DNA of 64,000 nt, from contig NZ_BDCH01000030.1 of assembly GCF_001613405.1 (NCBI RefSeq), positions 62,001 through 126,000 of the forward strand, read 5' to 3'. A program made the position numbers and the translations under genes. Shown here piece after piece: positions 41,404 to 48,947 of this stretch. The notes below the pieces were generated by a model. It saw nothing but the letters and a program-made list of their open reading frames with translations. It did not search any database and was not told the origin of the DNA. This DNA comes from Nocardia crassostreae (lineage in GTDB: Bacteria; Actinomycetota; Actinomycetes; Mycobacteriales; Mycobacteriaceae). Position 1 is the stretch's first letter. Every line of letters starts with the position of its first letter.

Positions 41404-42539
41404 GATGCGTGCTCCTGGGCGCGGGCACCGGCCGCGAATGGGGTGGGAGCTATGACGGTGGTGCAGCGGGTCCAGGTGCTGACCTGCTTCTGCGTGGGAT
41501 GGTCGATGACATCGGGCTCGACGGGCGGTGCGGCGGTGAGCAGTCCGTGCTCGGTGCAGTAGGCGTCGTTGTAGACGGTGTCGAAGTACCGGTGCGGGCC
41601 GTCCGGGAAGACCGCCGCGATCCGGGTATCGGGGGTGTGGGTACTCGCCACCCAGCCCGCCACCAGTGCGACCGCGCCGACGCTCCAGCCGCCGCTGGCA
41701 TGGTAGTTCGACGCCAGGGTGCGGCAGGCCCACACCGCCTCTGCCGGTGCGACCCAATGGATTTCGGCGAACGCCTCGTAGTCCACATTGCGCGGGTGAA
41801 TGCTGGATCCCAGGCCGCGCATGAGCCGCGGCCCGGCGGCCTGGCCGAAGATGGTGGAGGCCACCGTATCCACGCCGACGAGTTTCAGATCCGGGTTGAA
41901 GCGGCGCAGCACCCGGGCGACTCCGGCCGAGTGGCCGCCGGTGCCGACGGCGCACACCAGCACATCGACGCGGCCCAGCTGATCGACGAGTTCGAGCGCC
42001 AGGGATTCGTATCCGGCCACATTGTCGGGATTGCCGTACTGGTCCGGGCACCACGCATCGGGCTCGGCGGCGAGCAGTTCGGCGACCCGATCGCGGCGCG
42101 CCTGCTGCCAGCCGCCCACCGGATGCGGTTCGGCGACGAGATCCACGCGCGCCCCGTAGGCGGCGAGCATGCGCGCCACGATCGGCTCCAGGCCGGGATC
42201 GGTCACCACCGTCACCGGGTGCCGATAGACCAGACCTGCCAGCGCAAGCCCCAATCCCATTGTGCCGCTGCTGGATTCGACGATGCGGGCGCCGGGCGCG
42301 AGCTCGCCGCGCAGTTCGGCGCAGCGCACCATGTGCAGGGCGGGCCGATCCTTCATACCGCCGGGGTTGAAGCCCTCGAGCTTGGCCCAGAAGCCACGGC
42401 CGGGCGCGGCGAGCGGCTCGCCGACCCACAGCACCGGGGTATTGCCGACCAGGGCGCGCGGTTGCCGGGCCGCGCCGGGCGCGACCACCACCGATTCATC
42501 GGCGAGCGAGGCGAATTTGTCGAGCAGGACCTTGTCCAT
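41400..42539 (-). CDS. PLP-dependent cysteine-synthase-family enzyme
   Basis: The 379-residue protein has the fold-type II pattern: LVGNTPVLWVGEPL, the PLP Lys in GFNPGGMKDRPALHMV, the SSSGTMGLGLALAG loop (Asn-rich loop replaced by Ser-Gly) and CAVGTGGHSAGVARVL for phosphate binding. It is longer than CysK, with a C-terminal extension. Similar pairs of a cysteine-synthase-like enzyme and an MFS exporter make and export special amino acids (SbnA in staphyloferrin B is the known analogue). The actual substrate here is unknown. ATG 42539 is chosen over 42605 because the fold begins near MDKVLLDKF. Confidence 0.85.
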   Translation of the reverse strand: MDKVLLDKFASLADESVVVAPGAARQPRALVGNTPVLWVGEPLAAPGRGFWAKLEGFNPGGMKDRPALHMVRCAELRGELAPGARIVESSSGTMGLGLALAGLVYRHPVTVVTDPGLEPIVARMLAAYGARVDLVAEPHPVGGWQQARRDRVAELLAAEPDAWCPDQYGNPDNVAGYESLALELVDQLGRVDVLVCAVGTGGHSAGVARVLRRFNPDLKLVGVDTVASTIFGQAAGPRLMRGLGSSIHPRNVDYEAFAEIHWVAPAEAVWACRTLASNYHASGGWSVGAVALVAGWVASTHTPDTRIAAVFPDGPHRYFDTVYNDAYCTEHGLLTAAPPVEPDVIDHPTQKQVSTWTRCTTVIAPTPFAAGARAQEHAS

Positions 42540-42644
42540 GGGTGTCGCTTTCTGTATCGGACCGTCCGCGCGGGGACGGGCCGGACGTGTGCGGGCAGCG
42601 GACACCGGTCGGCGGTTTGCCCACGCCGACCTGGCGCTGACCGA

Positions 42645-43058
42645 TCAGCGTCGGGCGATACAGAGGCGCGTCAACAGCATTCGGCCGCTGACGACGGGAA
42701 CAACGCGGCCCGGCGGACCACGCACACCGGGCGGGCCGGGCGACTGGGCCGCGACGGCGAACAAGGCGAGCGCGAGCAATGACAGCAGCAGGTGCAGCGA
42801 CGCCGCGCTCCCGTTCTCACCGGGAACCGCGGTTTTCACGCAATGTTCCAGATGCGGCGCGCAGTCCTCGATCTCACCGATCACATCCGTGGTCCCGTCG
42901 GCGGCGTAGCCGACCGCGACGAGAGCGGCGGGCGCGGCGGCGTGCTCGTGCCCCTCCGCCCGGAACAGGGTGCAGTCCGCCAGCAGGACCACCAGCAGTG
43001 CCACGACGCCCCCGGCGGCGACGGCGGGCCGTCGGCGGTTCCGGAGCGCTGCTCCCAC
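42645..43058 (-). CDS. DUF6153 family protein, Cys/His-bearing small membrane protein
   Basis: About 137 residues. An AGGAGGTGG ribosome site lies just before GTG 43058, so the frame to 43097 is not used. The N-terminal helix (AAGGVVALLVVLLADCTLF) is followed by AEGHEHAAAP and then DCAPHLEHCVKT, and a second helix (LHLLLSLLALALFAVAA). The spaced Cys and His residues suggest metal binding. DUF6153 proteins often sit near copper genes, and here the BlaI-type repressor and multicopper oxidase are next door. A TACGTA-centred palindrome lies upstream. Confidence 0.7.
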   Translation of the reverse strand: MGAALRNRRRPAVAAGGVVALLVVLLADCTLFRAEGHEHAAAPAALVAVGYAADGTTDVIGEIEDCAPHLEHCVKTAVPGENGSAASLHLLLSLLALALFAVAAQSPGPPGVRGPPGRVVPVVSGRMLLTRLCIARR

Positions 43059-43162
43059 CGACGCCACCTCCTGCCTCGAATCCGTTTGGCCGAGCATTGT
43101 TTTCGGGCGAACGAACCTATTCGGTGCCGCGTGATCGGCGGCCTCGCACCAATCTACTATCC

Positions 43163-43174
43163 AAGTACGTACTT
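43163..43174. promoter_or_regulatory. Palindrome before the DUF6153 gene
   Basis: AAGTACGTACTT is a perfect 12-base palindrome, 105 bp upstream of the DUF6153 start and preceded by TCTACTATCC. It shares the TACGTA centre with the operator near the multicopper oxidase gene, so the same repressor may bind both. Confidence 0.5.
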
Positions 43175-43202
43175 TGCCGCGAGGGTGTGAGCCGGAGCAC
43201 CA

Positions 43203-43577
43203 CTACTTCGGCTTGGACCGCGACAGTTTGCGCAGCGCGGCACGCAGGCCGTCGGATTCCTCGGGGCTCATCTGCTCCACGAAATGCGCGAGCACCAGTT
43301 CCGAGCGACCGTCGCTGCCCAGCGCCTCACGCATCAACTGCGCGCTGTACTCCTCACGGGTCAGCGACGGCCAATACCGGTAGGCCTTGCCCACGCGCTC
43401 GCGTTGCAGCCAGCCCTTGCGGTGCAGGTTGTCCATGGTGGACATGACGGTGATGTAGGCGATATCGCGTTCGGCGGCGAGTTCGGTGAAGACCTCACGG
43501 ACCGCCGTCTTCTCGGCGCGGTCCCAGATCCGTTCGATCACGACCGCTTCCAGCTCGCCGAAGCCTCGCGCAGCCAC
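43203..43577 (-). CDS. BlaI/MecI/CopY family transcriptional repressor
   Basis: The 124-residue winged-helix protein has FGELEAVVIERIWDRAEKTA, IAYITVMSTMDNLHRKGWLQ (recognition region) and RVGKAYRYWPSLTREEYSAQ. The C-terminal helix is for dimerisation. In the family the protein is inactivated by cleavage by an M56 peptidase or by copper in CopY. A good GAGG site precedes the GTG start. It is divergent from the multicopper oxidase gene and upstream of the DUF6153 gene, both with matching palindromes, which supports a copper-responsive role. The M56 gene lies 3.2 kb away. Confidence 0.88.
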   Translation of the reverse strand: MAARGFGELEAVVIERIWDRAEKTAVREVFTELAAERDIAYITVMSTMDNLHRKGWLQRERVGKAYRYWPSLTREEYSAQLMREALGSDGRSELVLAHFVEQMSPEESDGLRAALRKLSRSKPK

Positions 43578-43715
43578 GTTGACGTCTCCTCACCTCACGA
43601 CACGGCCGATCCGCACCCGCGTACGGACTACTGCCCCGGTGCGTAGTACCCGATCGTAGGACGGCGCCCGTGTCGGCTCAAGCCGACGCGCCCGAGCCGG
43701 GAACCTCGACCGACC

Positions 43716-43738
43716 GTCTACGTTCTACGTACGTAGAC
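43716..43738. promoter_or_regulatory. Operator between BlaI repressor and multicopper oxidase
   Basis: GTCTACGT and ACGTAGAC are perfect 8-base arms with a 7-nt spacer (TCTACGT). The core TCTACGT-N7-ACGTAGA is identical in layout to the one at 35554-35574. It lies 50 bp before the oxidase start. Confidence 0.65.
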
Positions 43739-43788
43739 AGTAGTATCGTCCATCGGGGGCGCGATTCGCGCAACCGGAAGGGAGCATC

Positions 43789-45306
43789 ATGTCGGCCCGG
43801 AATTTCCCCTCGGCACTCACCCGGCGCGGATTCCTCGCCCTCGGGGCCGGTGCGGCGGCGGCCGTGACGCTCGGCGCGTGCGCGAAGAACACCGGCGGCG
43901 GCCCCGTCCAGCCGGATTCGGAGGCGGTGCGCAGGGCCGAGGCCGCGCGGCGGGCGGCGAACGCGCCGGTGCGCGAGGTGGCCTTGCGGGCCGAGCCGTC
44001 GACGGTGGATCTGGGCGGGGTGCAGGTGCGGACCTGGACGTACGGCGGGCAGCTGCCGGGCCGGGAGATCCGCATTCGCAAGGGCGAGGTGCTGCGGGCC
44101 GAGCTGAGCAATGGGCTGCCCGCGCCGACGACCGTGCACTGGCACGGGATCGCCCTGCGCAACGATATGGACGGCGTCCCGGATGTCACCCAGCCGGAGA
44201 TCGATCCGGGCGGGTCCTTCCGATACGAGTTCACCGCGCCCGATGCGGGGACCTACTTCTTCCACCCGCATGTCGGGGTGCAGCTCGATCGCGGGCTGTA
44301 CGCGCCGCTCATCGTGGAGGATCCCGAGGACGGGCGCGACTACGACTTGGAAGCGGTTGTGGTGCTCGATGATTGGCTCGACGGCGTGGACGGCCGCGAT
44401 CCCGACCAGCAGCTGCGGCAATTGCGGGAGCAGGGCATGGCCGGGATGGATATGGGCGGCATGAACGGCTCCGGGATGGCCATGCCCGTCGACCCGAACA
44501 ATCCGCTCGGCGAGGACGCCGGGGATGTCACCTATCCCCACTATCTGATCAACGGCCGCATCGGCGCCGATCCGGTCACCGTCACCGCCCGGCCCGGGCA
44601 GCGCATCCGTTTGCGGATCGTGAATGCCGCCTCCGACACCACCTTCCGCGTCGCGGTCGGCGGGCACACCATGCGGATTACGCACAGCGACGGTTTTCCC
44701 GTGCAGCCGCTGACCGCCTCGAGCCTGCTCATCGGCATGGGCGAGCGGTACGACGTGGTCGTCGAACTGGGCGACGGCGTCTTTCCACTCGTCGCCGCGG
44801 CCGAAGGCAAGAACGGCCAGGGCTTCGCGCTGCTGCGCACCGGCGGCGGCGCCGCACCGGCGGCCGATGTGCGACCGGCCGAGCTGGCGGTCGCGCCCAT
44901 CACCGGAGATCGGCTCGTAGCAGCCGAATCCGTGCGTTTCGCGCAGCGCACGCCGGACCGGACCCTCGACGTCTCACTCGGATCCGATATGACCAAGTAC
45001 ATCTGGACCATCAACGGGAAGGCATTTCCCGAGCAGGCGCCGCTCGATATCGACGAGGGGCAGCGCGTCCGGCTGCGCTTCGTCAACAAGTCGATGATGT
45101 CGCACCCGATGCACCTGCACGGGCACACTTTCCAGGTCGTCAATGCCGCCGGAAACGGCCCCCGCAAGGACACATCCATCGTGCTGCCCATGCAGACGGT
45201 CGAGGTGGATTTCGACGCCGACAATCCGGGGCAGTGGTTGATGCACTGCCACAATATCTATCACGGCGAATCCGGCATGATGGCCGTCGTCTCCTACCGG
45301 AGCTGA
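43789..45306 (+). CDS. Multicopper oxidase, Tat-exported lipoprotein type
   Basis: The 505-residue precursor has a twin-arginine signal ending in a lipobox: TRRGFLALGAGAAAAVTLGA then Cys. The copper ligands are complete: TVHWHGIALRND, TYFFHPHVG, SHPMHLHGHTFQ and MHCHNIYHGESGMM. A Met-rich loop (GMAGMDMGGMNGSGMAM, about residues 217-233) is typical of copper-tolerance oxidases such as CueO or McoA-type enzymes. It would oxidise Cu(I) or phenols outside the membrane. The upstream palindrome and BlaI-type repressor indicate metal-dependent control. Confidence 0.92.
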   Translation: MSARNFPSALTRRGFLALGAGAAAAVTLGACAKNTGGGPVQPDSEAVRRAEAARRAANAPVREVALRAEPSTVDLGGVQVRTWTYGGQLPGREIRIRKGEVLRAELSNGLPAPTTVHWHGIALRNDMDGVPDVTQPEIDPGGSFRYEFTAPDAGTYFFHPHVGVQLDRGLYAPLIVEDPEDGRDYDLEAVVVLDDWLDGVDGRDPDQQLRQLREQGMAGMDMGGMNGSGMAMPVDPNNPLGEDAGDVTYPHYLINGRIGADPVTVTARPGQRIRLRIVNAASDTTFRVAVGGHTMRITHSDGFPVQPLTASSLLIGMGERYDVVVELGDGVFPLVAAAEGKNGQGFALLRTGGGAAPAADVRPAELAVAPITGDRLVAAESVRFAQRTPDRTLDVSLGSDMTKYIWTINGKAFPEQAPLDIDEGQRVRLRFVNKSMMSHPMHLHGHTFQVVNAAGNGPRKDTSIVLPMQTVEVDFDADNPGQWLMHCHNIYHGESGMMAVVSYRS

Positions 45307-45313
45307 CCGGCGG

Positions 45314-45673
45314 CTACTCGGCGATGCGGTGGCCCGCCTCGCGCAGCGCGTCCGCCGCCGCATCGAGCCGATGCTCGGGCACCAGCACCAGATCGGCATG
45401 GTAGGTGGAGGCCACGAACACCGAAATCCTCGCCTCGGCCAGCGGCCCGACCAGAGCCGCCAGCATGCCCGGCTGGTCGAGTCCGTGCGAGTCGTCTCCG
45501 TAGAACCCCTTCCACCGCTCGCCATCGGCCCACGGCGGGGCCTCGCGAACCACGGTGAGCCCCTCGGGCGCTCGCACCAACGCGATCCATTCGTCGTCCT
45601 CGGGGAAGGTGGAGTTCGGCAGGTGCTCCACCACGAACTGCGAGGGAACGATGCGCAGGCGCTGGCTGGTCAT
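45314..45673 (-). CDS. ACT domain-containing protein
   Basis: The 119-residue protein reads VPSQFVVEHLPNSTFPEDDE, WIALVRAPEGLTVV, then a typical ACT repeat LDQPGMLAALVGPLAEARIS and VFVASTYHADLVLVPEHRLD. It is close to the stand-alone ACT_7 (CASTOR-like) proteins that bind amino acids. Its ATG overlaps the ancestral stop of the dioxygenase gene (ATGA), so it was the last gene of the ligase operon. It may sense the amino acid used by the pathway. Confidence 0.82.
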   Translation of the reverse strand: MTSQRLRIVPSQFVVEHLPNSTFPEDDEWIALVRAPEGLTVVREAPPWADGERWKGFYGDDSHGLDQPGMLAALVGPLAEARISVFVASTYHADLVLVPEHRLDAAADALREAGHRIAE

Positions 45674-46443
45674 CCCGCCACCGTAAGCGGTGTGGTGTCT
45701 CGGTTGACCAGGTACTCCGGGCGCGGGGTCGGGTTCCGGGGCAGGTTGTGGGCGTCGTTGTAGGTCATGATCAATAGCCGGCGTGGGCGGGGTTACATAT
45801 TGGGCGCCGATCCGTGCACGACCTCGGGGTGGAAGATCACGACCGAGCCCGCGGGGGCTCGGACGCTGCGCATGCCGTGGCGCTCGACCAGTTCGGCGAG
45901 AATCTCCGGGCTGAGCGAGACGTCGTTGGAGTCGACGAAGTCGTCGGGTTCGCTGCCCGCGGCGCGGTCGTCGCGGAGCAGTCCGGTGGTGTGCGAGCCG
46001 GGTATGAAGATCAGTGGAGCGTTGAATTCGGTCGAGTCGTCGAGCAGCAGCCCCATGGTGACCATGCGGGGTGCGGAGAGCTGGTCGGCGAGCCGCCAGG
46101 CGATGTAATCCTGGTGCCAGCCTTGTGTTTTACCGCCGAACGCCGATTTGGTGTTGACCTTCATCTGGTAGAGGTAGAGCTGTTCGGCGACCAGTTGGCG
46201 TGCGGGTTCGAGCAGGCGCGGTGAGCGGGCCAGTGCGGCGAACTCGGGCAGTCGATCGTGTAAGGCGAACAGGGTGGCGACCTGATCGGAATCCGGCTCG
46301 AGGAAGCGATGCGGCGCCGGGTTCGCGGCGTCGGATTCGTAGCCTGCGCGTAGGTCCTCCACCTCGGTCATGCTGAAGAGACTTTCCAAGACAAGGAAAC
46401 CGTCTGTGCGGTAACGGTTTATCTGATGCTCATTGAGCTGCAT
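45670..46443 (-). pseudogene. Phytanoyl-CoA dioxygenase family protein with premature stop
   Basis: The open part, 216 residues, keeps the Fe(II)/2-oxoglutarate core: QGWHQDYIAWRLADQLSAP (HxD) and VVIFHPEVVHGSAPNM (distal His). A TAA at 45793-45795 follows, yet the same frame continues for 40 convincing residues (LLIMTYNDAHNLPRNPTPRP, EYLVNRDTTPLTVAG) to a TGA that overlaps the ACT start. A one-base change such as TCA to TAA explains this. The lost part includes a core strand of the family, so the product may be unstable. GGTGGAG precedes ATG 46443. The gene is 34 bp after the ATP-grasp ligase. Confidence 0.8.
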
Positions 46444-46477
46444 ATACTCCACCTCGACGGGAACGGAGCCGCGTCCA

Positions 46478-47785
46478 TCATGGCAACTGGTCGCCGTCGG
46501 CGGTGCCGATCTCGGGAACCTCCGATTCCGCTGCCCCACAGGCCTTGTCGGCGAGGGTCCGCAGATCGTCCAGCAGCCGTTGCGCGGCCTCGGTCGAATC
46601 GGCGACACACACTGCGCCGAACTTCCCGAACGTGGGCAGCGCGCTGAGCAGGTGCAGCACGACTCCCTGTTTTCGGATCGGGTCGTAGTGCAGTGGGGAG
46701 TGCTCGACGGCGGCGATCAGCTCGCGCGGACGCAGCATGCGGTAGCGCTCGGAGACGATGCTGTCGGCGGTCAGGTAGACGCGGCGTTCACCATCGACAC
46801 GGAGTTCGCCGTCGGCGTCGGGGATGGCGCCGAGCAACGTGGTGGCGAGATCGAAGCCGTGGCGGGTGCCGGTGGCGCGCATGTTCAATTCGCAGCCGTA
46901 GACGACCCAGCGGCCGCCGCGGGCAACCGCGATGAAGTCGACGCCGTAGTCGCCACGCTCGATTCCCTTGGCGCACAGCGCCTCCCCGACGCGAAGTCCA
47001 TAATCGACCAGTAGCGCCCGATACGGTTCGGCCGCGGGGAAGGTGCAGCCGAGATAGGTTTGTCCATTGGCGGCGAGTAGCTGTTCGTGGGTGGAGACGG
47101 CCTGCGGTCCGTCGGGTGTGAGCCGACCTTGGAAACTGGGGCTGCGGAATTCGTCGCCGGTGATGAGTTCCTCGGCGAGCACATCCGATTTCGTCAGGGC
47201 GGCGGTGAATCCCGGCCAGCCGAGTAAGGGGTCGACCAACTCGGCCCGCGGCAGGCTCGCCGCGATAGCCGCTGGCAGGTCCGTCGCCGCGGCGGTGTGT
47301 TCGTCGACCTCGAACAGCGCGTTACCCAAGCCCGCGCCCGCGAACTCGGTGCTGTCGAGTTTCAGGACGAACCGGCGATGCCCCGACCGCACCATGGGAG
47401 CAAGGGCAACCGCCAATTCGTCGATACTCGACGCGAGCGCGCTCGCCGCCGCGACCGGTATATCCAGCGATCGAAGCAGCTCCCGGCCCGCGGCCTTGGT
47501 TCCCCAGTGGATGGCCCGTGACGGGGCCTGATCGGTGACGACGCCCAGCCGGTCCGCGAACTCCTCCAGGATCCGGGATGGCTCGAAGGAAGCGAGCATG
47601 GCTGTGCGCCCGGCGCGACGCTCACCTTCCACCATGTCCCGCAGCTGTTTTCGGGCAATAGCGGCATCGGGGTTATCGGCGTCGACCAGCTTCTCGCTGA
47701 GCCAGCGCGAGGATCGATCCTCGATCGGCAGCATGGTCACCCGCTCCCGGACAGGTCCGGCGATCTTCTCGGTGGTGGTGGCCAT
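46478..47785 (-). CDS. ATP-grasp peptide ligase, PGM1-related
   Basis: The 435-residue protein has an ATP-grasp C-terminal half: TYLGCTFPAAEPYRALLVDY, GDYGVDFIAVARGGRWVVYG, CELNMRATGTRHGFDLATTL and LHYDPIRKQGVVLHLLSALP. This order matches the C-terminal domain of PGM1, the ligase that joins a non-protein amino acid to a ribosomal peptide in pheganomycin biosynthesis. The N-terminus (RAIHWGTKAAGRELLRSLDI, HRRFVLKLDSTEFAG) supplies the pre-ATP-grasp and nucleotide parts. It starts 6 bp after a small ORF and is followed by the dioxygenase. Substrates are unknown. Confidence 0.78.
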   Translation of the reverse strand: MATTTEKIAGPVRERVTMLPIEDRSSRWLSEKLVDADNPDAAIARKQLRDMVEGERRAGRTAMLASFEPSRILEEFADRLGVVTDQAPSRAIHWGTKAAGRELLRSLDIPVAAASALASSIDELAVALAPMVRSGHRRFVLKLDSTEFAGAGLGNALFEVDEHTAAATDLPAAIAASLPRAELVDPLLGWPGFTAALTKSDVLAEELITGDEFRSPSFQGRLTPDGPQAVSTHEQLLAANGQTYLGCTFPAAEPYRALLVDYGLRVGEALCAKGIERGDYGVDFIAVARGGRWVVYGCELNMRATGTRHGFDLATTLLGAIPDADGELRVDGERRVYLTADSIVSERYRMLRPRELIAAVEHSPLHYDPIRKQGVVLHLLSALPTFGKFGAVCVADSTEAAQRLLDDLRTLADKACGAAESEVPEIGTADGDQLP

Positions 47786-47791
47786 GCCCAG

Positions 47792-48019
47792 TCAAAGGAA
47801 GTACTCGACCTGGTCCTCCATGTCCACCATCGCGGGCGCCGTAATACAGACGACCGATCCACCCGTCCGGTGCAGCGCGGCAACGATCGCCGCGCCGATC
47901 GGCCGCTCCGGCAACAGCACCGCCCCCGCCAAACGCTCCAGCAAGGCCGCACTGCACTCCCGGCTCTGAACGCAGATCCGCAGCGGAAATTGTTCAGCCA
48001 CAGGCCGCACGGAAGGCAT
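47792..48019 (-). CDS. Small protein at the head of the peptide-ligase operon
   Basis: From ATG 48019 the frame gives 75 residues (MPSVRPVAEQFPLRICVQSR at the start, DMEDQVEYFL at the end). Third-position GC looks coding, and its stop is only 6 bp before the ligase ATG. The open frame goes further upstream (to 48178), but that would run into the divergent PARG promoter. I recognise no family. It could be a precursor peptide, a carrier or a helper protein for the ligase. The start is uncertain because no ribosome site is clear. Confidence 0.5.
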   Translation of the reverse strand: MPSVRPVAEQFPLRICVQSRECSAALLERLAGAVLLPERPIGAAIVAALHRTGGSVVCITAPAMVDMEDQVEYFL

Positions 48020-48125
48020 GCCGACGGCGCTACCGTCAATAGTTGTTGTGCAACCGGCTATTTCGCTCCATGCTCCCAACGCTTCGCCCGTGACCAGCGG
48101 TGCACCGGACCGTAGTGTCACGGGA

Positions 48126-48947
48126 ATGAGTACCAGCCCAAGGCAGATCGCCGCCGAGAACGAGAAGATCGCCGACAATGGGAGCTATCGGACCCGCGCC
48201 GGAGTGCACGTCGATATCCGCACGGCCTTGAATGCCGCGTGTGCCGGGACCGTCTCCTACTCCCCCACCGACGATGTCACCGGCGGGCCGCTCGGACCGT
48301 TCACCGGCACCGTGGAGGTGACCGCCGAGGGCAGCGTGACCGCGGCGCTGCGGTTGCACGACTCCGGCGGGACGTCCGTCGCCGTACTGAATTTCGCGTC
48401 GGCCCGTAATCCGGGTGGCGGGTATCTGCGTGGCGCGCGGGCGCAGGAGGAAGATCTGTGTCGCAGTGCGCTGTTGTATCGCTGTCTGCTGGAAGCGCCG
48501 GATTATTATGCGGCGCATCGCGCGTCGGCGGATCTGCGCTACAGCCATCGGGTGATCTTCTCGCCCGGCGTGCCGGTGATCCGGGATGAGCGCGGTGAGC
48601 TTGTCGCGCAGCCGATTCCGGTGTCGTTCCTGACCTCGCCCGCGCCCAATGCCGGGCAGTTGGCGCTGCGTTCGGATGGGCCGATCTCGGTGCGGGCGGT
48701 GCTGGCCGAGCGGGCGGAACGGGTGCTGGCGGTCGCGGCGCGCCACGGGGTGCGCGAGTTGGTGCTCGGCGCGTGGGGATGCGGGGTGTTCCGCAATGAT
48801 CCGGTCGAGGTGGCCGAGGCGTTCGATCTCGCCCTGCGGCGGCACGGGGCGGCGTTCGACCGGATCGTGTTCGCGGTCTGGGACCGGAATCCTGTGTCGG
48901 CCAACCGATCCGCTTTCGCCGCGCGGTTCGCGGGGAATCCGGTCTAG
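48126..48947 (+). CDS. Bacterial-type poly(ADP-ribose) glycohydrolase-like protein (TIGR02452)
   Basis: The 273-residue macrodomain-type protein has the diagnostic VLNFASARNPGGGYLRGARA then QEEDLCRSALLY, the glycine-rich loop and the QEE catalytic pair of bacterial PARG. VIFSPGVPVIRD and LVLGAWGCGVFRNDP complete the fold. It should remove ADP-ribose from targets. A TAGTGT box at 48113-48118 ends 7 nt before the ATG, so it is probably leaderless. It overlaps the convergent permease gene by four bases. Confidence 0.9.
   Translation: MSTSPRQIAAENEKIADNGSYRTRAGVHVDIRTALNAACAGTVSYSPTDDVTGGPLGPFTGTVEVTAEGSVTAALRLHDSGGTSVAVLNFASARNPGGGYLRGARAQEEDLCRSALLYRCLLEAPDYYAAHRASADLRYSHRVIFSPGVPVIRDERGELVAQPIPVSFLTSPAPNAGQLALRSDGPISVRAVLAERAERVLAVAARHGVRELVLGAWGCGVFRNDPVEVAEAFDLALRRHGAAFDRIVFAVWDRNPVSANRSAFAARFAGNPV

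Noticed and set aside
40012..42429. An 805-codon minus-strand frame
   Set aside because: The first 340 codons are antisense-like, Arg/Gly-rich sequence over the PLP enzyme gene; the real MFS gene starts at GTG 41403.
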